From the NCBI GenBank assembly GCA_014529385.2, contig CM043946.1, positions 18,869,077-18,933,076 on the forward strand: a stretch of DNA of 64,000 bases, read 5' to 3'. The notes below the pieces were generated by a model. It worked only from the letters and a program-made list of their open reading frames with translations. It did not search any database and had not been told where the DNA came from. Every line of letters starts with the position of its first letter. Within the stretch, counting starts at the first letter, position 1. Positions 43,540 through 54,746 of the stretch are shown here, piece after piece. The translations under genes were made by a program, and so were the position numbers. The DNA is from Adiantum capillus-veneris. Its lineage: Eukaryota > Streptophyta > Polypodiopsida > Polypodiales > Pteridaceae.

Positions 43540-44510
43540 AGGAGGGAGACAGAATCAGATCTCTCCACCAAGCACCCAGGCAACCAGGGCCAATTCCACC
43601 AGGCCAAATCCTTCGACCACCTGTACAACAACAACCACCACCACCACCTCTTATTCCACCACTACCCCCACCACCTGCTGTAAACCAAGCAGTGAGTGTT
43701 ATTAGCTTGGAAGCTAAAGGGAAGGCAAAGGTAGAAGAACCACTTTGAGAGAAGCACAAAGGGAAAGGAAAAGTAGAAGAAGTGGATGCCATGGGGGTGA
43801 AGCGTGCTCGGCACGTAGAAACCTCTCAAAAAGAAGAGAAATTGAAAGGAAAAGGCGAGTCTAGCAAGCAGGCATCTAAGCCGCGATGGAAGATAGACAT
43901 CATGGATTTTCCACTACGTAAGTATGCTAAACCATATGACTTAGTTCAGGATGTGTTGATGCAAGGCCCGAAGATAACTTGGCCCCAATTACCCCATCTT
44001 GCACCAAGGATGAGGAGGCAATGGACGAAGATGGTAAATACAAGAAAATCAAGACCAAGGATAGCTGGGGCTATCTCTGGGAGGGATCTCGATGACATCC
44101 TACCAACCATGGATGCCGACATCAAGGGGTAATGAATTTCAAACGTCTACATAGATAGTGACGTGCAAATATGCGTCATAAGTGAAAAAATGATGCACCA
44201 TCTAGGCCTAGAGGTGAGTAGGCCGACACCCTGCCCGAGCCAAAATGGCAAATAACGTAAGAGTGAAATGCGTAGGCATTGTGAATGCGGTCAAAGTAAA
44301 GGCATTCAATACAGAAGTGGAGGTAGGCCTTTTTATCATTCCACACAAAGGGGAGGGCTACCCTATCATTCTTGGAAGACCTTGGATCATGGCTATGGAA
44401 GCTAATCAAGAATGGAGTACCGGAATGATTCAGATGAAGGACGTTAAAGGGAAGTCCATATTCTACGACATGAGGACTGGGAAGCAACACAACATGTCTT
44501 GGAGGCTTTA
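43540..44510 (+). pseudogene. Linker and aspartic protease-like relic
   Basis: A Pro-rich and then Lys-rich linker covers 43560-44130. The protease-like segment follows: DSDVQICVIS at 44153-44182, in place of the usual D(T/S)G-type active site, and GYPIILGRPWIMAM at 44359-44400, a hallmark of plant gypsy proteases. The active-site glycine is not present. The likely role of intact relatives is polyprotein cleavage. Confidence 0.65.
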
Positions 44511-45564
44511 AAAGATGAGTCCACCAGTGACTATTTCTCCACCTCAGGAGAAGAGACAACAACAACTGAAGAGAGTGACAGTAGCATAAAAGTGATGGTG
44601 GTCATCCTTAAAGACCAAAAAAGATTGACACAATCTGAAGCACCACCTATAAACCAAGAGGGACCATCAGGTACGCAACCCTTAGAGGATAAAAGTAAGT
44701 TACATCGGATCTTCTCCAATGAGTTAACCGATGAAGAGAGGAAGGAATATGTCTCCATGCTAGGTAACTTCACTACATTGTTCATTGATGGTTATGATAA
44801 GATCACAGGAATCACAGTAGTACAACACCGCATAAAACTCAAGGAAGGAAGTAAGCCCGTATTGCAAAAGCTCAGAAGACTTGGGGCAATCCAACAAGAG
44901 GCACTACTTAAAGAAGTGAGGAATTTGCTACAAGCAGGTTTCATCTACCCCGTCGAAGACTCAGAATCGCTCTCTCTAGTAGTAGTCACACCAAAGAAGA
45001 ATGGCAAGTGGAGAGTTTGTGTGGACTATAAACCTCTCAATGCAGCCACAAAGAGGGATCACTTTCCCCTCCCATTCCAAGATGAAAAATCTCAATGAAG
45101 TGGCAGGTCATGAGCGCTACACAGTATGTGATGGCTACTCAGGATACTTTCAGATTAGTATTGCAAAAGAAGACAAAAAAAAAGACAACTTTCATAACAC
45201 CTTGGGGATGCTTTGCTTACAGAGTGATGCCTTTTGGCCTCACCAACGCTCCGGCCACATTCCAGCATTATGTGACTTTTGTCTTCCAACGATACTTTGG
45301 AACGTCAAGACCAGGCTGCAAACCTTGGGTGGCCAGCTAAACTTGGATAAGTGTCACATTGGTGAAAGCAAAATCACTCTCCTTGGCCATGTAATTTTAG
45401 CAAATGGGATTGAGGCTGACCCTAGCAAGATTCATGCTTTGGTATCTTTGTCATCCCCCACCACCGCTAAGCAGTTGGTTTCTTTCCTTCAGAAGGTAAG
45501 ATACTTAAGGAGGTTCATTCACTTGCTATCTCAAGTGGTTCTCCCTCTACTGCAAGTCACCTAG
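44511..45564 (+). pseudogene. Reverse transcriptase relic lacking the YxDD box
   Basis: Motifs in order are EVRNLLQAGFIYPVEDSE, WRVCVDYKPLN (about 45010-45042), a frameshift near 45065-45095, CDGYSGYFQISIA with the first catalytic Asp, and YRVMPFGLTNAPATFQ. After FQRYFG (about 45300) the sequence jumps to LNLDKCHIGESKITLLGH. The stretch that should hold the Y/F-x-D-D catalytic pair, roughly 30-40 residues, is missing. A second frameshift lies near 45190-45230. Confidence 0.85.
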
Positions 45565-45568
45565 AGGG

Positions 45569-46500
45569 ATGTCTTCTCATGGGGTGAAAGAAAATGAGCA
45601 GCAATTTACCGAGGTGAAACAAATCCTAGCCACGCCCCCCACCATTTCACCCCCCAGTTGGGACGAGCCATTTTATGTGAACCCCAATTTAGAAAATGAT
45701 ACACTCGTAGCCGTACTAATGCAAAAGGACCCCCAAACTTCTTTCATGCGTCCTATCTACTTCTCTAGTCATGTCATGACCCCATCAAAAAAGGGATTCA
45801 CCGCAGTAGAACACATGGTGCTCGCACTAATGTTTGCTACCACAAAGTTCCGCTCCTATCTACTGCCTAGACCCTTTGTAATTCTGACAATGGAGGAGGT
45901 TTTTCTGTATGTAATGCGACACATGGATGTCTCATCTAGGATCTCTAAATGGCTAGTTAGGTTAGAAGAGTTTGACTACACCATGCAAGTAGAAAACTCC
46001 ACCAGGGCTAGTCTAGCAAGTATTCTTACTCATCGCCACTATGAGAAGAAGTTGAAGGTCAACACGGAAGCAAAAGAAGAGACACCAGTGGTAGAAAGTC
46101 CTAGGCTAGAAAGAGCTCACTCTCTTTTCTTTGACGGAGCATACAAGAGAACAGTGGACGAGTCTGCAGCTGGCATTGTCATTTTCAATGAGCAACAGGA
46201 AAGGGTATTCTCCATCGAGCAGCTATTACACTCCCACTCCAACAACGAAGCAGAGTATGTAGCTTTAATTCTTGTGTTAGAACAATGTATTTTGCAAGGG
46301 ATTCAACGCCTAAATGTGTTTGGTGATGCTTTGCTTTTGATAAAGCAGGTAAATGGCACTTGGGTTTGTAAAAATCAGGTTTTACTTGGTCAACTATGCC
46401 AAGTTAAGGATCTTTTAAGAAAGTTTGAAGCAGTGCAATTATTTCATGTCCCCAGGATAGAAAATTAGAAGGCAGATGCTCTAGCCAAGGAAAGAATACA
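45569..46500 (+). pseudogene. RNase H and second (plant-type) RNase H
   Basis: The first RNase H part is visible as QQFTEVKQILATPP, RPIYFSSHVM and FTAVEHMVLALMFA. A second RNase H follows from about 46110: LFFDGAYKR, NNEAEYVALILVLE, GDALLLIKQVNGTW, then KADALA after a TAG stop at 46466-46468. Tandem RNase H domains of this type characterise the Tat group. The Asp-Glu-Asp-Asp positions look mostly kept in the second domain. Confidence 0.8.
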
Positions 46501-46558
46501 AGATGATCCCATAGGAGCAATTAAACTAAAACTACCCCTCTTTCAAGGTAGTGATGCT

Positions 46559-47884
46559 ATGCCTGATATTATCAGCTTTCTAGACACAGGAGAATGTCCA
46601 AAAGGGTACACTAAGGGCCAGAAACAGTGGCTGATAAGGAAGGCTACAAGATACCGCCTTGTAAACAACCACTTGTATTGTAAAGGCAAGGATCAGATTC
46701 TCAGGCGAGTACCAACCTCCAGTGAGATCACGGAGGTAATTTCAAGTTGCCATGATGGTGTCTGGGCAGTCATTTTGCTTTAGATATCACCAGTAGGAAG
46801 ATTCTACAGGCAGGATACTCTTGGCCTAGTCTGAACAGATATGCGCATCATTGGTGTAAAACATGCAAGGTCTGTCAAGTGGCCAGTGATCGCACACTAA
46901 CCTATGAACCACAGATTCCTATCATCTCATACGGTCCGTTTGAGAAATGGGGAATAGATGCAATCGGTCCTCTACCAAGGGCCCAACCATGTAAACTATA
47001 CATTCTAGTGCGTGTAGACTACATGACCCGATGGGCGGAAGCAACAGCCACCACCCGCATTACAACCCAAGAGGTAGCAAAGTTCATATTTGAGCACATC
47101 TGTTGCCATTTTGGCACTCCTCTTGAGATAATATCTAATAGGGGATGAGGTTTCATAGATGGTGAGAGAACTGATGAAAAAGTTAGGCATCACACGCCGA
47201 CATTCCACACCATACTATCCACAGTGTAATGGCCTAGTAGAAAAGGTAAACGGAATGATCTGCAAAATCATCACAAGGCAGGTGAATAACCACACAGGAG
47301 ACTGGGATAAACATGTCATGGCCGCTCTATGGGCCTACCAAACGACGTTCCGAACATCATTAGGTTTCACCCCTTTCTATCTAGTTTACGGAAAGGAGGC
47401 AATTCTTCCCATTGAGGTACAGATAGCCAGCTTACAAGTCATGGCTAGCCAATTACAGCGCCCAATTGTAAATCTCCGCAACCACATCCTGGATCTGGAA
47501 AGGCTCCAACTAGATAGGGAAGATGCAATCAATCACTATGCAGCGTAGGTAGAGCGACGCCGGCTCACCTTCAATCGAGGGCTAAAGGAAAAGGGCTTGG
47601 AAAAAGGCATGTTAGTATTGAGATACGACAACAGATTTGACACTAGGAAGAACAAGAAATTTCAACCCCAATGGGAAGGACCATTCATTGTCAAAAGGCG
47701 CTATGACAATGGCATCTATAAGCTGATGGAAGCAGATGGGAGAATTCACAAGACTAGAATCAATGGATGGAGGCTAAAGAGATATTTCCTTAGGTTTGAT
47801 CCAGAGTTCATGCTAGATATTCCAGAAGAGAAAGGACCCTCCAACTCCGCGACTAAAGAATCAGAGGCAGGGCTAGAAGCATGA
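46559..47884 (+). pseudogene. Integrase relic, second catalytic Asp replaced
   Basis: An HHCC-type zinc region is split by a frameshift near 46762 (CHDG, then HFALDITSRK and CKTCKVCQ). The core contains WGIDAIGPLP (first Asp). It also contains LEIISNRG, where the expected second catalytic Asp is Asn, and NGLVEKVN (Glu). A TGA follows ISNRG at 47146-47148, and a TAG precedes VERRRLTF at 47546-47548. The C-terminal part has FQPQWEGPFIVKRRYDNG. Intact integrase inserts the cDNA. This one is inactive. Confidence 0.85.
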
Positions 47885-47896
47885 ATGCCTTTAGCC

Positions 47897-47911
47897 AGAT
47901 GGGAGGGCTAT
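47897..47911 (+). other. Polypurine tract of the gypsy element
   Basis: AGATGGGAGGGCTAT lies directly before the 3' LTR start TGACGG at 47912. Confidence 0.75.
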
Positions 47912-48471
47912 TGACGGCCGGTTAACAAAACCGTGACCGCGAGAACTAAACCCCAAGAAGGGGAGAGCATACTACCAAGGGAAAATGAAAAAAAGAAAAT
48001 TTTCTTTAACATTCACCACCCCTCTAGGCTTAACCACTCGCGGGGCACCACCAATTTGGCCATATCTCTCCATTATCGCCAGAAGACAGAGCCCTTTCTC
48101 TCCTGCTGCTTGGCTCCGCCAACCCACTCTCTCTCACTTACCCTGCCGTAGCATCACCCAGCCCAATGGGCACATTAAAAAAACATTTCCTATATTCCCT
48201 AGCGGGCTACCAATTTTGTAAATTCTCTCTCTCTCTCTCTCTCTCTCTCTTCACTCATCCATATCCCAGCCCAGTGGGCCGCCATACCTCACCCCTCCTT
48301 TTTCCCTCTCGTCCACACCCCCTCGGGTTCACTCTCCCCCCCATATCTCCCCTCTTGTTTTCCTCCCACCGATGGACCACCGCTCTATCCTCCCCTATTT
48401 TCCCCTCCCTCAGTTAGCTCTCACTCTCTCCCCCTCTGAGTGAGCGGCCTCGTAGGCATGAAATAGATTAA

Positions 48472-48517
<46 letters not shown>

Positions 48518-48597
48518 CCCCTCCACATACCCTCTTCCTCTTATCCGCCCCTCTCACTCACACTCTCTCTCTTCCCCAGATGTAGGAACCCGCCATA

Positions 48598-48640
<43 letters not shown>

Positions 48641-48801
48641 AATCACTCACCACCCCCCCCCCCATTCCGTTGACTCTCCCACCCCCCCCTTCTTGCTCTC
48701 TATCAGACAGGCGGGCCCGCCCATCTCTCTCTCTCTCTCTCTCGCGCTCTCGTCAATCCGCAGGCTACGCGTGGTACCTCACCGCCCCCCTCTCTCTCTT
48801 A

Positions 48802-48864
<63 letters not shown>

Positions 48865-48955
48865 CACACTCCCGCTACATCTCTCCCTTTATCTCTCTCG
48901 CTTTCGGCCTATGCAGGCGCCACCAACAGGGCGTTTGCTCCCTCTCTCTATTAAT

Positions 48956-49007
<52 letters not shown>

Positions 49008-49251
49008 CCTTACCACACACTTCCTCGCCATATCACCCCCCCCCGCCCTGTCTCTCCATCACTCTCTGTGTCATACAGCCCGTAGGTGCTGACCATCAGA
49101 ACTCGGGCGCTCTCTTTCTCTCTCTCTCTCACACACACACATGACCTCACAAACACTCTCCCCCCCATCTCTCCCCACCGCCGCCCACTCTCACTCTCTT
49201 GCTCTGTTCCCTGCGCACAGAAAACACTTTTAAAAAAAGACACATATATAT
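47912..49251 (+). repeat. 3' LTR of the gypsy element, truncated
   Basis: It matches the 5' LTR for about 950 bp, after which the microsatellite arrays diverge. It ends at 49251 where another LTR begins, so about 800 bp are missing. CT arrays occur at 48221-48250, 48473-48510 and 48600-48638, and CA arrays at about 48807-48860 and 48957-49004. Confidence 0.8.
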
Positions 49252-49501
49252 TGTGCGCTCCTTGCCGCACTGTCGAAGCAAGGGACTTGCCAATACACCG
49301 TGTGCGAGCCACAAATGGCTCCAAGCACACAACAAGCCTAAACTAGCAAGCTCAAGAGAGCAAAGGGTGTGTCACTCACCGCTCTACGCTCGCCTTCGTG
49401 GTGGATTCCTCGCCGCGATGAAGAAGAAGATGCAGTCGTGCCACGCTCAACCGCTTCGCCGCTGTCGTGCCTTCGTAATGCTCGATCGCACACACACTCT
49501 C

Positions 49502-49542
<41 letters not shown>

Positions 49543-49834
49543 AGGAGGTGAAGAAGAAGAAGATGGAGATGGAGATGGAGCAAGAGCACTCTTCTATTGC
49601 ACAAATGAGAGAATGAGTGAATTTTAGGTTTAGTTGGCTTTTATATGAGCTCACCCCATTCACACTTGGGCGCCCATGCTTAGCCAACTAACCCTAGCAT
49701 GTTCGTGTTAGAGTGCGCCTCTCATCGGCGATCACCCTTACCCTGTTCTTATTGGTCCGACAAGCCCGGTACCTGACTCTAAATAATACAACGTTTATAG
49801 ATCATAGGGTGTCCGTGTGCTGTGAGGGTTAACA
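49252..49834 (-). repeat. 3' LTR of the one-ORF element
   Basis: On the minus strand it runs from TGTTAACC at 49834 to GCGCACA at 49252. It contains CT and CA arrays near 49500-49542. Confidence 0.88.
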
Positions 49835-49940
49835 TGCCCCCCTTCCTGATGTAGATCCGTCCTCGGAAGCTATTGAGTTGAAGCTGGTTCGTCGAGGTGG
49901 AAGAGCATTTGAGATGAATGTCCTTAGCCTTCTTCAGTCA

Positions 49941-51464
49941 CTGCAAAATCAAACAACATTGGCACAGTAATTGCATTCTCTTAAAAAGCATATGGAGTTT
50001 TAGGTAGACAAATTGATTGGTAAAAGAATTTCAAACAATTTGTCAGCAATGAACATTAAATTGCAATGTAATCAAATGCATAAACAGATGTAAAGGTAAA
50101 AAATTAAACAAGTCTGGGGTCGCTAATTTGACGGTCGAAAGGCACTAGAGATCGAATATTAATACCATGGGTAAGCTTCTTAATTATCTGTGGTCAATTA
50201 AGTTGTTTAATCGCGAGAGCCAAGTATTCATGTTCGAGGGCTGACTAGAGGCTATACCTAGAAGACTTTGTAGTTAAGCTACGATAAAAGGAATTTCTCA
50301 TGAAATCATCGCCTGACTGATTACCTTTTCATTGACCCCCCAAAGTCTTTTCACATTGATTCAATTATGATGTGTGTGCTTATTTTGTATGCCTTGGGTT
50401 TTTTGATTTTCAAGGAAAAGCGTCCACACTGGGAACCTCTAGGGCTCTAGTACCATAGGCGATACATGTGAGTGAAGTACCAATTTAAGCAGGGATTTCT
50501 CTTTCAGCTTAAAATTTTACATTGTGGCACTTTGATTTTTTGTTTGTTCATTTTCAGCATTTTAATTTTTTAACTTTGGGGGGTCATATAACACTGTTAC
50601 CCTCCCCAGGCTCATCACATTAGTAAACTCCCTTTATAATACTTAAGCTAAAGGTCACTAGGGTTAAGCCCACTAGAAAGCCCCAGTACATTTCATACAA
50701 TGCTGCCTAAATCGGATTAAGAACCTAAGTAACCATTGCTTATTAGGAAGGCATTCCCCATGGTATTAAGAGAAGATTTCCAATACCTAGCTTGGTCAAA
50801 CTAGCTTAGTCGGACTGCTTGAATTTTAAACCTAGACAACTGATTATGACAAAACATTACATTGAATTAAATGTTTGATACTAAGCAAATGCACTGAATA
50901 TTATGCTACCACTCTCAATCAAAGCAGACAAACATGGATGCAAAAAGATAAGGGAAATGCTAATGGACATAAAACACATGTTTGTGTTGATGGTCGCGCT
51001 TGATTTGAAGTGTGAACGAGAGAAAGGTTCCATGAAGGTCCAAATCCTACCAATAGCAACACGCTCCTGTACACACTAGGAAACAAAAGGAATACCTCCA
51101 GGAGGCACATTAGTGGGAAAAGAGAACTTCGCTAATCTCTCAACTCTAAAACAGAAACACTCCTATCGTACTAATCTTACCTACCCTCCATCACTCAAGT
51201 GATGAGGATCAAAGGTTTTTTATGGCATAGGTTTCTGTTTCACTGTACCAGATGTGACACTTTTAATGTGCATAATCGTTTGCTAATTGCTCTTGCTCTT
51301 TTTTTTTTTTGTGAGTATAAAGCTTTATATGTACATTCCCTAAGATTGGGAGATATAGAGGTCAGGGAGAAAGGTTGAGAGGGAAGCAAGTGAATAATGG
51401 ATGTCCACAAACACTCCCCCCTTCCTTGGGTAGATCATACCATTTGAAATGAGCTTGTCACCCT
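49941..51464 (-). other. 3' internal region of the one-ORF element, no gene
   Basis: This is AT-rich, non-coding sequence between the ORF and the 3' LTR. In complete relatives pol would be expected here. I see no RT, RNase H or integrase motif. Confidence 0.6.
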
Positions 51465-52656
51465 TTAAAACCAATTGTTCCAGTTGGTAATAGGTGAGGA
51501 TTTTGGCCAGTAGTTTTCTATTACCCTAGGTGCCTCCTCAAGTTGCAAGTGTGGTAAGGTAGTCTCCCAGGATCGAACTTGAAGTGGTTCATCAGGTGAT
51601 TCTTGAACACTGGGAGGTGTGGATTCTTTTGTAGCTTCATGGAGGTCCACTACTATAGATGGAGGCTGTGTAGAAGCTTTTACCTCTATGGATGTATTAC
51701 ATGAGGAGCTAGAATCTTCATGGGACTCCCCCCTTCCTGAGCTAGGTGGAACAAATCGTTCTTTCTGTGGTACCCAAACTAGCTCGGGAGCGGGTTGTGC
51801 ATTCTGTGATTTTTTTCTTTCCACGATCATTGATTCGTTTTGGAGCTACGGGATTGGGCTCACTTGGGTGAGGTGATAGGTAAGAGCACAATCTACGTTT
51901 TGGCACCCAGATTTGATCATTTCCTTGATAGTAGCCTTGGGCTTCCAATAGTCGTTTATGGATCCATCGCAACATTTTCTTACTTTTCTTGGAGCGAGTG
52001 GTACGTTTCTTACAAGGCTTCTGTTTTTTAGCACTAGCTATGGTCACTAAAGAAGCTTTAGGGACCCACTTGTATGTTTCCTTCGTTACATTAGGATGAG
52101 TCTTGTCGGAAGCGATATGCATTGCTTGTAGCATATTTAAGGGTATAGGCATTTCATCCCCCTCAGGTGTTACCCAGGTCGTCCCCCTATTTCCCCAAGT
52201 GTCTATGGTTGCAGCTAGGTGTACCCAATCCACATTGTCCGACTCAGTCATCCCAGGTAGGATATCCATATGGACACTCTTTGGGGGTGTGGGGTCCACA
52301 TGCGATGTGAAAGGAGAGTCCATTTCCCCACCCCCTTCGTGTGCTTCATTTGCATCAGGTTCCGAGCGAGTAGCTCTACCTAATGTTTCCATGGAACGGC
52401 TAAACATACTAGTACTAGGCTGTGGAGCTTCGGGAGGTGCATTGCCTTCTCTCTCAGTGTTTTGGGTAGGGTATGCTTCCATGATTTCTGAGTCGGAGAA
52501 GGAATCACTAGCGGCTATTTTAGGGTCTTGGGTGGTGCTACCTTGTGTCCCCACTGAGGGTCTAGAGCCTATCGTGGATGGGTAATGGGTATCCGTATGA
52601 ACAGAGGCACCCTCAATATGCTCGTGTTCTAGCACCCGCCCAGAGCGTAAGTGCAT
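51465..52656 (-). pseudogene. Gag-position ORF with repeated WVP(K/Q) motif
   Basis: It starts MHLRSGRVLEHEHIEG at 52656, a start type common in Athila/Tat-like first ORFs. About 280 residues continue with acidic, Ser/Pro-rich sequence. Three short motifs recur: YKWVPKASLV, QIWVPKRRL and LVWVPQKERF. The reading frame changes within an A7 tract near 51813, so the first frame ends at 51742 and the second runs to 51465. I recognise no capsid fold or zinc knuckle. The change may be a mutation or programmed frameshifting. The protein's role is unknown. Confidence 0.6.
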
Positions 52657-52739
52657 GTGACTTGATCCCCTAGAAGTGTCAGTGAGTGCCCGTGAAGGCT
52701 GCTCACCTAGTATTTTTGGGTGTTTTGCAACCCAAGTCT

Positions 52740-53537
52740 TTCCTTAATTTGACTTTTTGGTCCTTTTTTTCTGACCCAGCTATAGAATAGAGCGTATGAT
52801 AGCTCAAAACGAGCGTATCGGTCAGAGGGTCGTGCCGTGCTTTACAGCCCTCCGTTTGGTCACTCTATGCTCTCGGAATCCCTAAAACTGTCAATTTCCA
52901 GTAGGAAACTAGGCCCAAACTAGAAAGTCTAAGGGTGCAAGTGGGAAGAGAAGGGAGGAGAGTGGAGGACTTGCCCCACATGCTCTCATTCTCTCTTGAG
53001 GGAGTAGGGTATATATATAAGAGTGAGTCTAGTATATATCATAAGACTGAGGACTGAGGCCTGGGCTTGGGCTTGGGGAACCGATCCCGATCTATCTTTT
53101 ATACAAACCAACCCGTCCGTTTTTATAATTCACGTTTTTTATTTTCGAAAATTTAACCTCCCCCTCACTCGCGTTTTTATTTTTTATTTTTTTTCCAAAA
53201 ATTTTTAATTTTTTTTCAAAAATTTTTAATTTTTTTTCAAAAAATTTAAATTAAATTTTTTTGTTTTTTTTTGCAGAAAATGCAAAAATTGAAAATGCAA
53301 AAAATTTAACACAGAAAATGCAGAAATTGAAACTTGACAGAACCAGAAAATGCAAAAAATGCAAAAACGCAAGAAATGCTAACTGTGCAGTGCAAACCAG
53401 AAAACGTAAAAAACGCAGAAAACGCAAAAAACAGAAATCTCCACACAATTACACACACTCATTCCCTGCCTTTCCTATGATAGAAATTGCACCATAAGAA
53501 AGTGTAAAGTGCTTAACCGAGCTTAGTGTAGGGCATT
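52740..53537. other. Leader of the one-ORF element, non-coding
   Basis: The region is AT-rich between 53090 and 53260, with a run of GCAAAAA/AAATGC-type repeats at 53275-53440 (repeated AAATGCA and AACGCA). It lies between PBS and ORF on the minus strand. Confidence 0.6.
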
Positions 53538-53555
53538 TCCCCGGCAGCGGCGCCA
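53538..53555 (-). other. Primer-binding site of the one-ORF element
   Basis: The minus strand reads TGGCGCCGCTGCCGGGGA four bases after the LTR end. It is a typical Athila/Tat-like gypsy PBS, usually attributed to tRNA-Asp. Confidence 0.88.
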
Positions 53556-53559
53556 AAAA

Positions 53560-53810
53560 TGTGCCCTCCTTGCCGCACTGTCGAAGCAAGGGACTTGCCA
53601 ATACACCGTGTGCGAGCCACAAATGGCTCCAAGCACACATCAAGCCTAAACTAGCAAGCTCAAGATAGAAAAGGGTGTGTCACTCACCGCTCTACGCTCG
53701 CCTTCGTGGTGGATTCCTCGCCGCGATGAAGAAGAAGCTGCAGTCGTGCCACGCTCAACCGCTTTGCCGCCGTCGTGCCTTCGTAATGCTCGATCGCACA
53801 CACACTCTCC

Positions 53811-53853
<43 letters not shown>

Positions 53854-54147
53854 GGAGGTGAAGAAGAAGAAGAAGATGGAGATGGAGATGGAGCAAGAGC
53901 ACTCTTCTATTGCACAAATGAGAGAATGAGTGAATTTTAGGTTTAGTTGGCTTTTATATGAGCTCACCCCATTCACACTTGGGCGCCCATGCTTAGCCAA
54001 CTAACCCTAGCATGTTCGTGTTAGAGTGCGCCTCTCATCGGCGATCACCCTTACCCTGTTCCTATTGGTCCGACAAGCCGGGTACCTGACTCTAAATAAT
54101 ACAACGTTTATAGATCATAGGGTGTCCGTGTGCCGTGAGGGTTAACA
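53560..54147 (-). repeat. 5' LTR of the one-ORF element, shared with a second copy
   Basis: The LTR is nearly identical to 49252-49834. On its other side (54148-54253) it also has the PPT and about 100 bp of 3' internal sequence matching 49835-49940. So it stands as a 5' LTR for one element and a 3' LTR for a truncated neighbour. Confidence 0.85.
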
Positions 54148-54253
54148 TGCCCCCCTTCCTGATGTAGATCCGTCCTCGGAAGCTATTGAGTTGAAGCTGG
54201 TTCGTCGAGGTGGAAGAGCATTTGAGATGAATTTCCTTAGCCTTCTTCAGCCA
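54148..54253 (-). repeat. 3' internal end of a truncated second copy
   Basis: This stretch matches 49835-49940, including the AGGAAGGGGGGCA PPT on the minus strand. Similarity stops at 54253. Confidence 0.8.
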
Positions 54254-54676
54254 TTGATGAGAGGAATTCATGAGGGAGTGAGTAGTAATGCCTAATTATA
54301 CTTAGCCATTAATATAAGCCTAAGCTTACACTTTCTCCTAGAGGAAGCTAGCCATTCTTGTAAACTATCATTGGAAGATCAACTCTAATCAAATAAGGTT
54401 TTGGACTTGGTGTATTGAGGCGGTCTGGGGCAGGCAACAAGAAAAGCGACCTCTAAACACCCCTCAAGGCTCTTGTGTTGTTCAATTGGGGCTGGGACAA
54501 CCACAAACACAACAAAATAACAAACCCACAGCCAAAATCCAACTACACAAGGGGCACCACCTAGTTTAAAAGTGAACTAGGACGCAAAAAAAAGGGAGAA
54601 TCGTTAGAGCAACCCAAAATTAAGTAAGGACTTTACACTAACTTTAACACTAATGGAACACTCTCACGCACTAAAA

Positions 54677-54746
<70 letters not shown>

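Larger units (their letters stand above)
39241..49251 (+). mobile_element. Ty3/gypsy element, Tat-like, degenerate
   Basis: The LTR starts match (TGACGGCCGGTT at 39241 and 47912). A PBS-like TGGTGCCCCCAC follows the 5' LTR and a PPT precedes the 3' LTR. The order is an extra ORF, gag, protease, RT, RNase H, second (plant-type) RNase H, then integrase. The two RNase H domains point to the Tat group. Many stops, frameshifts and a deletion of the RT catalytic box show it cannot move by itself. The 3' LTR is cut at 49251. Confidence 0.9.
49252..54147 (-). mobile_element. Non-autonomous LTR element with one ORF
   Basis: LTRs of 583 and 588 bp (49252-49834 and 53560-54147) are nearly identical. 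On the minus strand the right LTR is followed by the PBS TGGCGCCGCTGCCGGGGA. The left LTR is preceded by a PPT (AGGAAGGGGGGCA) and begins TGTTAACC. The internal 3.7 kb encodes a single gag-position ORF and no RT or integrase. High LTR similarity suggests a fairly young insertion. No TSD is visible. Confidence 0.88.

Noticed and set aside
48670-49346. Open frames with long His-Thr and Ser-Leu runs
   Set aside because: They translate the CA and CT arrays of the gypsy LTR.
53675-54000. Open frames ending in Glu/Asp-rich sequence near 53.9 kb and their copies at 49.4-49.6 kb
   Set aside because: They lie inside an LTR and include its CT/CA arrays. The same frames occur in the other LTR, as expected for a repeat rather than a gene.
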